64,000 bases of DNA from Prorocentrum cordatum (GCA_963575745.1 CAUYUJ010017658.1:5001-69000), one strand, 5' to 3'. Positions 19,060 through 29,860 are shown, counted from the stretch's first letter. Notes: generated by a model not told the origin, from the sequence alone. Translations and numbers: made by a program.

Positions 19060-20340
19060 GCCGCGGCGCCCAATACATCCTCCAAACCCGCCGATTCTTA
19101 GAGATTTCGAGATATCCCGATCCGAGTTTGTCCCGATCTCCGCGTCGTTTTAGCTGGGGGTTTTGTCCGCCCCCGAGGCGTTCCTGGGAGCACCGCCGCG
19201 AGCCGGAGAGTCCGGCCGGGGGTGCGGAGATCGGCGGGGTCGGCCGCCCCGTGGGGAGGCCCCGCGGGGGGCCGCGGGGTGGCCCGGCCGCGGGGGAGCG
19301 ATACAGTCGGGGCGTTCACCTAAGGAACCCCAAATAAGGAACGAGGCCCCTATTTTCCGCAAGTTGAACTTCGATTTCTTATCGAGAACCGACGGGGAAT
19401 CCAAGGCAAGCTGCGAAACAATTCAGGAACGCGGAGCCCCTCCCCAACGAAAAGGGTTCCTTCTTCAGGGCCCCGACTGTATGGCGCTCGGGCTGCTGGC
19501 CGCGGCGCCGGCGCGGCAGGTCGGAGCGGGCAGCTGAGCGCCCGCGGGTGCGTGCTGCCCCCGTCCACTCCCCTGCTCCACGTGGCGCCGTCTCTCGGTC
19601 CGGCGCTTCTCGCCTCCTCGCCGCTGGGCGCCTCTTGCACCGTTAGGAGAAAAGCGTGGCGGAGAATCGGGGCAGATAGCTCCTATCACGACGCCGATTG
19701 TGCCACGTCGGATGCCAAGGTATACATCGAATGTGCAACGCGCTCGCGTGGGAGCGGGGAGCCCGTCCCAGGCCGGCATGCTCCTGAATCCGCGCTCGGC
19801 TGTGCCGACGAGGTGGCCCCTGGAGGTCGGAAAACAGTCAACCCAACGAGTGCAAGGGCATGTGCACCTTTTGGTTGGCGCTCCTTCGTCGCATCTCGAG
19901 CACGAGAAGCCCATCGTGGACGACGTCGGGCGCCGCTGGATGATGTGGACAAGGGACGGAGTTCCAATAAGTCAATTCTTTCGACACTGATCCGTGCGAA
20001 CAGAAAAGGGACGGACGATCAGACGACGATCGGATTATGCTTAGCACCATCTCTGCCACTCCTGCGTATTCCCCGGCCACAGGCAGCCACGGCATGAAGA
20101 AAGGGTCGATGAGAATAGGGTGCGCAACGCACAGAAGAAGGTTTCAACGAGGCGCAACTTGAGCAGGGACCGACCGTCCCAGCAGTCCTGTAGGCCTACC
20201 ACGACATGTTCTTAGAACCCAAAGGTGTTCTAATCCGCCGATCCGGCGTGTGAGTTTCTGAGAGCGTGGACTTGAGCTCGCTCAAGCTTCGCTCTGCCGA
20301 GGGGGGGAGGGACCTCATTTCCGACCTAATTTCCGACCTA
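19060..20340. other. Gene-free stretch
   Basis: No recognisable protein, RNA or shared repeat; only overlapping GC-rich frames without family features. Confidence 0.4.
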
Positions 20341-20344
20341 ATTC

Positions 20345-20920
20345 CGACCTTCGCCCCACCCCCCCCTCCAGAGCGGACCCCCCGCAGAGCGCCCCCCCCC
20401 CCCCCCCCCCATTATCCTGCAGCCCAGACCCCCACCCCCTGCAGAGCGAAACCTCTCCCCTGCAGCCCCCCCCCCCCTGGTGAGCGGACCCTCCCCTTCC
20501 CTCCCTGCCCCCCCCCCCTCCCCCCTGCAGAGCTGAGCAGACCCCGCCTGCAGAGCGAACCTCACCCCTGCAGAGCGGACCCCCCCCCCTCCCCTGCACC
20601 CCCCCCCCTGCAGAGCAGACCCCCCCTCCTGCCCCTCTCCCCCTGCAGAGCGAACCCCCCCCCTGCAGAGCGGACCCCCCCCCCCCTGCAGACCAGCCCC
20701 CCCTCCCCCCTGCAGAGCGGGTCTCCCCCCGTGCAGCCCCGCCCCCCTGCAGAGCGGACCCCCCCCCTCTCCCCTGCACCCCCCCCCCTGCAGAGCAGAC
20801 CCCCCCTCCTGCAGCCCCCCCCCCCCTGCAGAGCGGACCCCCCCTCTCCCCTGCAGCCCCTCCCTCTGCCGAGCGGACCCCCCCTGCAGAGCAGACCCCC
20901 CCCCTGCAACCCAGCTCCCC
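20345..20920. repeat. C-run / CTGCAGAGCGGACC minisatellite
   Basis: Array of CTGCAGAGCGGACC units separated by runs of 5-16 C. The PstI site CTGCAG occurs in nearly every unit. The minus strand is strongly G-rich, with many GGGGGG runs suited to G-quadruplex folding. Confidence 0.85.
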
Positions 20921-20921
20921 C

Positions 20922-20923
<2 letters not shown>

Positions 20924-21009
<86 letters not shown>

Positions 21010-21165
21010 TCGCGTCATCGTCGTCGTCGTCGTCGTCGTCGCTCGCGTCGTCGTCGTCATCGTCGTCGTCGTCGTCGTCGTGGTCGTTGTCGTCGTCGCT
21101 CTCGTCGTCGTCGTCGTCGACGTATTCGTTTTCGTCGTCGTTTTCGTCTTCCTCGTCGTCGTTCA
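20924..21165. repeat. GTC trinucleotide tract
   Basis: About 240 bp of GTC/TCG repeats, first nearly pure and then interrupted by GCTCGC, GTCATC and TTTTCG. It encodes poly-Asp on the minus strand, which explains the long acidic frame there. Confidence 0.9.
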
Positions 21166-21317
21166 TTTCCACAGGCACCCGGAGCGCCCCGGATCGGCGG
21201 CACTGGCCGGAGGCCACTACAATAACAAAAACACGGTTCTTTGAACATGACCCCGACATGTGAAAACAAGACAGTCGCAGCCAGAAGTGCTCTGAGAACA
21301 TGTCGCGCAGACCACAA

Positions 21318-21350
21318 CAAGATCTTAGAACATTCTTTCGTAGGCCTTTA
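21318..21350. repeat. TTAGAACATTCTTT repeat, copy 1
   Basis: CTTAGAACATTCTTTCGTAGG repeats at 21606-21630 with one change; a partial, inverted relative lies at 20190-20220. Confidence 0.5.
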
Positions 21351-21627
21351 CAGTGCGAGCGCGGCCGCAAGAAACCCTCGCAAGAAGCCCAACCCTGAAA
21401 ACCCGCGCGCGAAGTGCACCAGAGGGGAAACCTGGAGCACTCTGAACGCAGCAGCTCCTTCAACGGCCGCGGGAAGTCGCCGCGCAGCGCGCGGGGCGAA
21501 GAAACCCAGGATACCCTGACGCAAAGCTTATGGTCTCTTGATGTGCGCCCCCACTGTAGGCGAGCTAGGACGCTTCGCCACTGCTTGAGCAGGCCAGAAC
21601 AAGTTCTTAGAACATTCTTTGGTAGGC

Positions 21628-21830
21628 CTCCTCCTCCTCCCTCCTCCTCATCCACCTCTTCCTCTGCCACCGCCTCCTCCTCCTCCTCCTCGTCCTCGTC
21701 GTCGTCGTCCTCCTCCTCCTCCTCCACCTCCCTCCCCCCTCCCCCTCCCCTCCCCTCCTCCTCCTCCTCCTCCTCCTCCTCCTCCTCCTCGCCCCTCCTG
21801 CTCCTCCTGCTCCTCCTCCTCTTCGAGCTA
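21628..21830. repeat. CTC/CCT microsatellite
   Basis: About 200 bp of CCT/CTC with GTC and CTCCCC interruptions. Confidence 0.85.
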
Positions 21831-22015
21831 GGACGATTCGCCACTGCTCGAGCAACTGCTGCCAACTCCGCACCCTGGCGGCCCAGGGCAACCCGAAGAG
21901 CGGCCGGGCCGGCCCGCGGGGCGCTCGAGCAGCTCCGCGGCCTGCGGGTCGCCCGCCGCGCCCATGGCCTGCCGGCAGGTGGGCGTGCGCGAGACTCTCG
22001 CGGGCGACGATAGGG

Positions 22016-22123
22016 TTATGTTGTTCCCATCCTATCTAAGGGCCACATCCCAGAAATAATTTCGAGCATCCAGAAAAGTGTCGAAAGAGTGTTGAAACAG
22101 TGTCTCCCAGGGCCCGGCACGTA
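22016..22123. mobile_element. Left half of a GTTATG-ended foldback element
   Basis: Matches 37215-37333 (TTATGTTG, CCACATCCC, ATAATTTCGAGCA, GTCGAAAGAGTGT, TCTCCCAGGGCCCG). At the point where the other copy continues, this one is followed directly by the 200-bp MITE at 22124, so it is truncated or interrupted by that insertion. Confidence 0.55.
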
Positions 22124-22323
22124 TAGCGGAACAAGAAGTGACATAAGCAGAAAAACTCTGAGGTCCGCGCGGATTTCTCGGATCGGCGCTGGGGCCCCCC
22201 GGCGGCACCTCCGGCGCCGCCCCTGGCGCGCTCTGCGCGCCAGGGAGTGGGGTCCAGCGCCGATCCGAGAAATCCGCGCGGACCTCCGAGTTTTCTATGT
22301 TTATGTCGCTTCTTGGTCCCCTA
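22124..22323. mobile_element. 200-bp MITE, GCGCGGATTTCTCGG family, copy 1
   Basis: Ends TAGCGGAACAAGAAG and inverted CTTCTTGGTCCCCTA. The arms continue through GTGACATAA, GTCCGCGCGGATTTCTCGG and ATCGGCGCTGG, giving about 70 bp of inverted repeat. It is the sister copy of the element inside the PPR gene at 32555-32753 and nearly identical through the inner arms. No target duplication was seen here. Confidence 0.85.
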
Positions 22324-22446
22324 GATGGGGGCGAATAGCCCAGGGGCGGGCATTGCACGCCTTCGCCCGGGAGCCTTCTCGAAGACACAGATCAGCGGCG
22401 CTCCTGCGTACACGTGCTGCTCTCCCCTGGGCTACTCGCCCCATCG
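22324..22446. repeat. Foldback with GATGGGGGCGAATAGCC ends
   Basis: The ends GATGGGGGCGAATAGCCCAG and inverted CTGGGCTACTCGCCCCATC pair over about 20 bp around a 75-bp unique centre. It directly abuts the MITE at 22124-22323. Confidence 0.7.
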
Positions 22447-22486
22447 CCGCCTCGGAGGCTCGAGGCCCCAGGATGCCCCGAAGAAG

Positions 22487-22625
22487 TGTGATACAAAGCA
22501 AGTGTGATAAAACACTGTGATAGAAACTGTGGTAAAAAGCAGTGATAACAAATATGTGATAAAAACTGTGATATGAAACCAGTGTGATAAAAAAACACTG
22601 TCATAAAACAACTGTGTCAAAACAC
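22487..22625. repeat. GTGTGATAAAACACTG minisatellite
   Basis: AT-richer array of 10-17 bp units (ACTGTGATA, AGTGTGATAAAA), unlike the GC-rich surroundings. Confidence 0.75.
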
Positions 22626-22659
22626 TTGTTCGACGCCTCCCCCCATTAGTGGGCCCTGG

Positions 22660-22850
22660 AAACGACAAGGCCGTTTTGTTACCGGTTCCGTTTTGACGTT
22701 TTTTTGCCGGTTCCGACGCCGGTTTGTTACTGGTTCCGTCGCCGTTTTGGAGCCCTTTGCTTGCCGTTTCCGGTCGCCGTTTTTTTTTGCCGTTCCCATT
22801 TTCAAGGAACATTTTTCTAGAAACGTTGAAAAAACGGCCCTGCCGTTTCT
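22660..22850. repeat. CCGTTTTG / CCGGTTCCG degenerate repeat
   Basis: Alternating GCCGTTTT, GGTTCCG and TTGCCG words without a clear unit length. Confidence 0.5.
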
Positions 22851-22866
22851 GGGGCCCACAGATAGG

Positions 22867-23030
22867 GGGCAAACAAACCTACCTCGCTTTTGACCACCCT
22901 CGCTTCTAAGAGACACCAAGCGATGCCAAACTACGGCCTGCACTGGTCAGGCCGCTTGACGAGAAGGCGCGTGGTATGGCTTGGCTTTGCCTGGAAGCGA
23001 AAGCGGGGGAGGTAATTCACGCTCGAAGTT
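22867..23030. mobile_element. Foldback element, CCTACCTCGCTTT family, copy 2
   Basis: Second copy of the element at 14249-14412, with the same termini and order of words (GCGATGCCAAACTACGG, TGGTCAGGCC, GGCGCGTGG, TTTGCCTGGAAGCGAAAGC). Confidence 0.65.
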
Positions 23031-23267
23031 TCCGGGGCCCACAAAGTCCCCCTCACCCGCTGCCGGCCCCCCAAAAGGTTCGCGCCAGGGGCCCCTCGGC
23101 GGCCCAGGGCTGCCCCGGGCGCCAGTGCGGGAAGGGGGGGGGGGGCAGACGGCGCGAGGCGGGGAGTGCGGTCGGCCCGTGTCGGCAGGATGCGCGGGAG
23201 GGAGGCAAAGGGCCTCGAACGCCCGATCCGAGAAAGAAATCCACGCGGGCCTCCGAGGTTTTATGCT

Positions 23268-23452
23268 TACCCATCGGTCGGAAGAAGTAGGTAGAAACAT
23301 GGGGTAGGAAGGCGCTGGAAATAGATTGGGTTTCCGCACACCTCCTGAAGAGGAAGGAAGAGGGAAAACGACTCGACTCTTGAAGTAGGAAGGCGCTGAA
23401 AGTAGATTGGAATCTGGGAATCCAAAAATACATACTTTCAACGACCGATGGG
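23268..23452. mobile_element. Foldback element, CATCGGTCG family, copy 1
   Basis: The ends TACCCATCGGTCG and inverted CGACCGATGGGTA are perfect. It contains an internal tandem of AGTAGGAAGGCGCTGAAAG-type units. Confidence 0.75.
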
Positions 23453-23667
23453 TATGTCATTCTTCGTTCCCCTATTCTTCCACCCCCCTCTCCAACACCG
23501 CCCTCCTCCTCGCTTCCTCCTCCGGGAGGCACTGCAAAAGCACCATACGGAAAACCCCACGGGAGACCGTGCGGGGAGACCACACGGCAAACCATACGGA
23601 AAATCATACAAGACCATACGGGAGACCCTCAACTCTCGGCGGTGGACAAGGGGCCGAAATCGACGGA

Positions 23668-23765
23668 CCTGGGCCCGCGAACATGACGGCCGCGACGCCC
23701 TCTCGCGAACCGAAAACGGCCAATTCCTGAATTGACGTGTCAGGGTAGGAGGTCTGTCCACCCCC
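23668..23765. repeat. Dispersed repeat with GACGGCCGCG core, copy 3
   Basis: Partial match to 18648-18780 and 28136-28262: GACGGCCGCGACGCCCTCTC, GAACCGAAAACG, GACGTGTCAGGGT and TCTGTCCACCCCCGA. Confidence 0.5.
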
Positions 23766-23867
23766 GACACCCAAAGAAGGAATCAAACAAGGCTGTTTAG
23801 AAAACGCCCAAGGCCGTTTAGTAAACGCCAATTGTCCGGTCTGGATGGTTTGTCCTCCCTTGGTTGG

Positions 23868-23995
23868 ACGCCCATTCCGAAGCTTTTCGAGCGCGGCGCG
23901 GCGAACGAAACTGGCCGAGGATGTACCGAGGAGGCAAGGATGCAAGGGTACCCTTGGAAATGTTGCCCATCTTTGCTATGCGGGCTGACTGTAGG
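23868..23995. repeat. Dispersed repeat with AAGGGTACCCTT palindrome, copy 2
   Basis: Matches 14716-14850: AAGCTTTTCGA, CGGCGCGGC, GAGGAGGCAAGGATG, AAGGGTACCCTT and a GACTGTA end. Confidence 0.6.
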
Positions 23996-24299
23996 AGTGG
24001 GGTGTCCCGAAGTCCCGTCGAGGAGTGGGCTGCGGAGAAGCCCGTCGAAGCATCCAACTTGGCCAAGCTCTGCGCCAGAGCTCTGCGGCAGAACTCCGGT
24101 GTGGTTCCATCCCGAGCGTGATAACCTGAGCAGGAGGGGTGTGCGGATGGGGAAGGGGGACGATGAGGAAGAAGAGTTCTTCTGGCCCGCCTCGCCGACG
24201 AGGGGCACCTCGACTGCGAGCCAAGGGGTGCCAGGGTACGGCGGGCACGGTCCTTCCTTCGCACCCACCGCTGGCGGGCTAGTCTCGACAAGCTAGATA

Positions 24300-26360
24300 G
24301 ACAACCAAGCCATGTCGGGCAACATGTGGGCAACGAGCCGCTGGTGTATCACGCCATTGTGTGACACTGCCCCTTGCAGATCGTGTTCGGACAGGACAAG
24401 GTATGCGAATGAGATGGATCCATAGGTATGCAGATGAACCTGGGGCGTGTCTTATTTATTCTGGTGAAACTCGTGCAACACGCAACACGTCAGAACTCGT
24501 CCGTGTTGATCCACGATATCAGTGCGCGACGAATTACAAAGCAAGCATCTTCGATTGGTATACTCGAACCTCGAATCTTGTGAGTGGAGGCTGCGCTAAC
24601 AAATCTGCCAACGAGCAATCCTGCCGAACATAGAGGCGTGGACAGACGGTGCTTCATGCAACCTCACGAAGCGACTTCTCCTGGTCCTCCGTCTGGTATG
24701 TTTGTTTCATCTGTTTCTTTTTCGTCCCCTCCTTTTCTCCCTCCTTCGCGAATGCGCCGCGAGACCCGAAGGTACAACTGTGGCAAGCCCACAAGCGACA
24801 AGAGGGAAATTGGAGTCCCGCGGCCTCCAGCGTACGAGCGGGAGGGGGACGACGATGAGCAGGAGGAGGACGGGGAAGCGGACGATGAGAGAAATGCAGA
24901 AGGATTGATAAAGGAGAGGGATGGGGAGCGGGCAGGAAGAAGAGGAAAGAAACAGGGATGGCAGGGTAGGGATGAGGAGGCCGAAAAGGAAAACGGGATC
25001 AGGGTGGGGAGGACAAAGCAGAAGGTGTGTACTCAAGATGACGAGCAACAGCACGCAACTATATTCTCCGCCGCGGGGGAAACCTGACCTCAGTGCCGCT
25101 GGGCATTTCACGCGGCCGTGCTCCGCCGCGTGCCTTGGGGCTCAAGTGTCGCCGGCCGCCCTTAGTCCGCTGTGGAGGGGGCGCGGCTGGGTTGGGCACC
25201 GGCGGCGCCCCTCGAGTGCCAGCGACAGCGCGGCAACTCCCAGGGCGGCTCCTGAGCATGCCTCCGGACACGTGTTCCCGCCCCTGCTCCTGGAAGGTGT
25301 CGCCCAGGTGGCGGTGAGGAAAGGGTGGCCTCCAGGTGACTTCGGCCAACCAGCGTCCTCGCGAAGCAGAGAACTCCGACGCCCGGCACCTCCAAGCAGC
25401 GCCCCATGCCGTGCACTCCAACACTGCGCGCGGCAGTCCGCGCAGCCGACCTCAGACTGCACTGGCAGCCTGCAGAAGCACGCGTGGCAGAGCAAGCGCG
25501 CCCACGTGCCCAGGCAGTGCGCCAGGAGGCCCCATCAACACCTCCATTGGGTCCTCGAGCTCTGAGATTTGCAACCTCGTGGCTCGAAGTCCAGAAAACC
25601 GGCCCCGCGAATCGCCTTCCGCGTGGACAGGTGGGGATACTTGTTGGTCCGCGGGCGCGCGAAGACGAGTCGAACGCCGAGCGTGCTAGGGCGGGCCAGC
25701 TCCGCAGCCAAGAGAAGTACACCAGAGAACAACCCGACCAAGAACCCAGAACCCACCGAAATCGGCCCGGATCCAATACCCGGGAACCTGGGAACCCAGC
25801 TTGCTACCAAAATCGGCAGGACAATGTTGCCAAATCTTGCAAGGACCCCTTCAGTGCAAGCGCTGATTGGGGAGAAACAGTGGGGCGAGCGGCGACTGGT
25901 GGGGATACTTTTGTTGATCGCGAGCGTAGCAGAAGTGCCGAACGCCGTCCGAAAGTCGTAACACACTGGCTACGGCCTACTGCGCAAGCGGGAGAGAGAA
26001 AGAGAGAGGCAACTAGAAAACAGCGGGGAGGAGGAGGAGACAACAGGAGGCGGGCCTCACTGCCACTCAGAAGTGCGCTTTGAATGGTAGGGATACTTTC
26101 GCTCGCGAGCGACGCGGGCAGCCGCGCGCCGTCTAACAAGTCGTGAAAGTGCAGGCCCAGCGCAGGCAGCGCGCGGAAAATGGGGGTACGCGAAGCGTCA
26201 CGAATTATGCCGAAGGGTAAATCTGGGGGCAGGGGACTCACGGACTGGCCTTGGCCAACGTGGCTACGGGCTCTTGAAGGTGGAGGAAGAGAATGAGGGA
26301 GAGAGGGAGAAGGACAAGGAAGACCAGTAGGATTTGGACGAGAAAGAATAACACCTGCAG
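24300..26360. other. Gene-free stretch
   Basis: No recognisable coding content. A right-end motif of the CACCAGCCC-type elements (GGGGGTACGCGAAGCGTCA) occurs alone at 26181-26200. The rest appears to be single-copy within this window. Confidence 0.4.
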
Positions 26361-26365
26361 GCATC

Positions 26366-26612
26366 ATGCGCTGCTGCTGCTGCTCCTCCTCCTCTGTCCT
26401 CCTCCTCCTCCTCCTCGTCCTCCTCCTCCTCGTCTTCCTCCTCCTCCTCCTCCTCTTGGCTCTCCCCGCTGCTGCTGCTGCTCCTCCCCCTCCTTCTCCT
26501 CGTCGTCATCGTCGTCGTCGTCCTCCTCCTCCTCGTCCTCCCTGCGCCTCATGCCTCCCCAGGAGGAGAACGAGGAGGAGGAGGAGGAGGAGGAGGAGGA
26601 AGAGGAGGAGAA
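26366..26612. repeat. CTC then GAG microsatellites, back to back
   Basis: A CTC/CTG-type tract of about 170 bp, with GTC/ATC interruptions, is followed by a GAG tract of about 50 bp, so the two arms are inverted relative to each other. Confidence 0.85.
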
Positions 26613-27024
26613 AGACCGTGGGAGGGGCCATCCCGAAGCTGCTTCCTGCGCAAACCGGGGGCCTCGAACAGAACCTTGAGGCAATCCAGATGCACCAAAT
26701 TGCTGCTCCGCCGCGTCCCGCCAGCAGCCGTGAAGTCGCGCACTGGGCGCGGGCGCAACGAAAAGCAACGGCGGCCGATCATCCGGAAGACGGATGGGGG
26801 CGAGATCTTCTTCGCGTCCGGGCGTCACAGCAAGTCGACGGCAGAGCTTTCCACGTTTTCGCTCGATGGAAGCAGCTCTGGGCCAACCACGCCGCGACAT
26901 GCGGCTCAGGACGGGGAAGCCGGCCCCAAGGAAGAGATCGAGGTCCCTTGGGGGCCCACGTCACGAAAACATGCGTCTGGGAGGGCATGTTCAAACCGAG
27001 GGATGGACTTAGCCGCTTGCGCTA

Positions 27025-27170
27025 GGTCGGGCCTGTCCCCCTACAGTAGGGCGAAAAACTCAAAGTACCCCAACAATGCTCCTAAATACCCAAACATAGT
27101 AAAAAAAATCGTCCCCCGAATATTTTTGAATATGTTTGAGTATTCCTCCTGTAGAGGGACAGGCCCGACT
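27025..27170. mobile_element. AGTCGGGCCTGTCCCC foldback element, copy 2
   Basis: Left end GGTCGGGCCTGTCCCCCTAC and right end GTAGAGGGACAGGCCCGACT. Interior with AAAATCGTCCCCCGAATA. Followed by TTAA-like sequence and, 123 bp on, by copy 3 in the same orientation. Confidence 0.75.
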
Positions 27171-27293
27171 TAACGCTTGCACGAGCTGCTGCCAAGACTT
27201 TCAGGTGTCTGCGCCGGAAGCGGGGGGGGGACCGCCGCCCACCCTCTGCTTTTGGAAAGGGAGAGGGCTCAACACCCTCCCCCCCGGGCTTCA

Positions 27294-27448
27294 GGTCGGG
27301 CATGTCCCCCATACAGGCGGAATTTGGACGATGAACCAAACATAACAAAAACATGCCCCAAAATGGACAACAAATAATAGAAAAATCGTCCCCATACTAT
27401 TTTTTGACTATTTCGGGGTATTCCTCCTGTAGAGAGACACGCCCGATT
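27294..27448. mobile_element. AGTCGGGCCTGTCCCC foldback element, copy 3
   Basis: Left end GGTCGGGCATGTCCCCC and right end GTAGAGAGACACGCCCGATT. The interior contains AAATCGTCCCCATACT, the counterpart of the conserved ATCGTCCCC word in the other copies. Confidence 0.75.
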
Positions 27449-27449
27449 T

Positions 27450-28010
27450 AACCCCTGCTTGAGCCGTCCTTCAGGTACTCCAGATTTCGTAATGAAAGGG
27501 AGGAGGTCTGGACCCTCCAAGACAAGCCATTTCAGACCCCCCCCCGTGGGAGAACCCTCCAAAACATCGTCCCCAGACCCCCCAGGCCCTCCAAGATAGC
27601 CTGGAAGAGACCCCCCCCCGAAATGAAACCCCCTTCCCTTTATTACGAAATCTGGAGTACTCCCTGTCACTGGAGGCACCACCAGGAGGACTCCCAGCAC
27701 ACCACTCGTGCCCCCCTGAAAGGCCTTTCAGACGGGTGGCCCCCGGAGCTCTCGACCACTTCCCAAGAGGAGCGACTCTTCCGCCTGAGTCGTCTTGTGA
27801 GGACCCGGGGCCTGGAATCGGCCTCCAGCTTGACTACCTACCAGACCACCCCAACCCAACCCGAAGACCCGAATTTCGGGTTGGGGGGGGGGTACGGGTT
27901 CCATATGCGTTTTCTCGATGTTCCCCGACCCCCCCCCACTGGAAATGGAGGTCAATTTGAGGCCTTCGGGTTGGGTTGGGGTGGTTTGGTGGGTGGTGAC
28001 AGCTGCTGAA
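27450..28010. repeat. Nested inverted repeats
   Basis: TACTCCAGATTTCGTAAT (about 27475-27492) is repeated inverted as ATTACGAAATCTGGAGTA (about 27643-27660). A second pair surrounds 27820-28000, with CCCAACCCGAAG against GGTTGGGTTGGGG words. No gene is evident. Confidence 0.6.
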
Positions 28011-28135
28011 AATCGAGGCTCCTCCCCGCAGGGGCGTGTCGAGTCGCCAGAGGTCGGTCAAAATGCTCGGCCTCCGAACCTGTCCAGGGGTGCGCTCTGG
28101 CCGGTTCGAGGCGGGTCCAGTCGGCGATGGACAGA

Positions 28136-28262
28136 CCTCCCTTCAGTAAAACGTGGTTTAGTGAAAACGACCTGAGGCCCAAACCTGGCGGGCGCAAGCC
28201 TGGAAAATAACGGCCGCGGCGCCCTCTCGAGAACCGAAAACGAACTATCCACTAATCGACGT
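28136..28262. repeat. Dispersed repeat with GTGAAAACGACCT core, copy 2
   Basis: Best match to 18648-18780 (AAAACGTGGTTTAGTGAAAA, TGGCGGGCGCAAGCCTGG, ACGGCCGCGGCGCCCTC). Confidence 0.6.
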
Positions 28263-28469
28263 ATCACTGTTGGGGGTTCTGTCCACCCCCGAGTCCAGCC
28301 GTCGCGTCGAAAACACTCCGGAGGCCCCAAAGGGACCAAGAGCGCCCCTGGCCCTCCGACCCTCGAAGCTCGAAGTCCAGGGTCGGAAGGCAAGGCATTT
28401 GGATGGACCTCCCCAGGGAGGCTCACCGGGAGCCGGGCGTTGCTGAATGGGGGGAGGAAGATCGATTCA

Positions 28470-28626
28470 AGTCGGGCCTGTCCCCCTAGAGGGGGACCTT
28501 CGAAGAGAAGTTACAAATAGTCAAAGAATACTCAAACATTGTGAACAAGATACTCAAGAAATCGTCCCCAGACTTTTTTTGTTCTCTATTTCTTGAGATT
28601 CCCCATGTAGAGGGACAGGCCCGACT
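28470..28626. mobile_element. AGTCGGGCCTGTCCCC foldback element, copy 4
   Basis: Left end AGTCGGGCCTGTCCCCCTAG and right end GTAGAGGGACAGGCCCGACT. Interior with AAATCGTCCCCAGAC as in copy 1. Confidence 0.8.
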
Positions 28627-28654
28627 TAAAGATAGATGGGGGGGGGATGAAGAG

Positions 28655-28935
28655 GAGTGCACCTTGCCCAGGGGGCCACGACACGCTGCCCTGGGTGGGG
28701 GGGGACGCATGCGGCCGCGGCCACTGGGGCCTCCGGTGTAGCCCTCCACGGGGCCACGAGGCGCTGTACTGGGCGAGGAGGCGCATGCGGCCGCTGCCCC
28801 TGGGGCCTTCGGTGGAGCTCCTTCTGGGGCCACGAGGCGCTGTAAGGGGTGGCGCTGACGCATGCGAAGGCGGCCTCTGGGGCGTTCGGTGGAGCTCCCA
28901 AGGGGGTCACGAAGCGCGTGAGGGGTGTGCCAGAA
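28655..28935. repeat. ~77-bp minisatellite, antisense, 3-4 units
   Basis: Units of GGCCACGAGGCGCTGT ... GCGCATGCGGCCGC ... GGTGGAGCTCC. The reverse complement matches the large array at 57320-58330 (GGGAGCTCCACCGAAGG ... GCATGCG ... CGCTTCGTGACC), so the same satellite sits at two loci in opposite orientation. Confidence 0.75.
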
Positions 28936-29386
28936 TGGTTGACATGCAGAGGCTAGAGGCAGGGATGGGAGGAGGGGGAGGAGGACGCGAGGAGAGGAGA
29001 GGAGAGGAGAGGAGATTCGGGGCGCTGTCTCTTCAAAACGAGGACCCAACACCACAGGATGATAGGGAATAAACATGTCTGAACCCCCCCCAAATGTCTC
29101 ACAGTGACTGTGCTCGTGACTCCACCAACTCGCAAAGTGCAGTGCAGCCACAACCTGCTATCTTGTCGCATGGTCTTGCGCTTGTTGCCTCAAAGAGAGG
29201 TGCGCGATCACCTCGATCGAGCTCGGCGGAATCCGATTCACACACTCCTTCCTCTGCTTGCTCATTTGCCTTGTTGACGGCGAAGTCACATAGCGCCCGT
29301 GGGTAATTTCACCAGCCCTCAGGGCGGGAGTGGTTTAGCGAGCTTCCTCTTCAACCCTCCTTCTTCAACCCCTCCACCGGGGAGGA

Positions 29387-29492
29387 GGGGGAGGAGGGGG
29401 AGGAGGAGGAGGAGGAGGAAGAGGAGGAGGAAGAGGAGGAGAAGGCGGATGAGGAGGAGGAGGAGGAGGAGGAGGAGGAGGAGGAGGAGGAG
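29387..29492. repeat. GAG microsatellite
   Basis: About 100 bp of GAG with AAG and GCG interruptions. Confidence 0.9.
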
Positions 29493-29499
29493 TCGGGAT

Positions 29500-29860
29500 G
29501 GGACGGGCGCCGAGGCGTTGGAGCTTCCAAGATGGCCAAAATGAATCCAAAGGGGCCCCAGAGAACCCAATCTGGCCTCCAACACGGCTCAACATACTCC
29601 AACATGCTCAAACATGGCCCAGCGACCGCTCCAGGCCGGGTCCAAGTGGCCCTGGAGTCTCCTCAGAACGCCCCCGAGAAGCCCAATTCCTTTTAAAGCC
29701 CAAAGAACATGAATGTGTCTTGCCTTCTCGCCGTGTCGCTTCTCATGGCCTTCCGAGGTCTCCAGGTGGCTCCAAGATGTTTCAACAAGGCGCCAAGAGG
29801 GGACCAAGTGAAACCCAAGAAGGTCCCATGAGCGTCCTAACATGCGATGTCAGGGGCTCT
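29500..29860. repeat. CCAAGATGGCC-type degenerate array
   Basis: Looser version of the CCAAGAGGGCCC unit on the plus strand (CCAAGATGGCC, CCAAAATGAATCC, CCAAGAAGGTCCC). Confidence 0.5.

Noticed and set aside
20266-21865. Long Pro/Arg-rich plus frame (319 aa) and 516-aa Gly/Asp-rich minus frame
   Set aside because: Explained by the C-run minisatellite and the GTC and CTC tracts.
25162-25776. 204-aa minus frame and its 225-aa plus counterpart
   Set aside because: Overlapping GC-rich frames on both strands without family features, typical of chance frames at this GC content.
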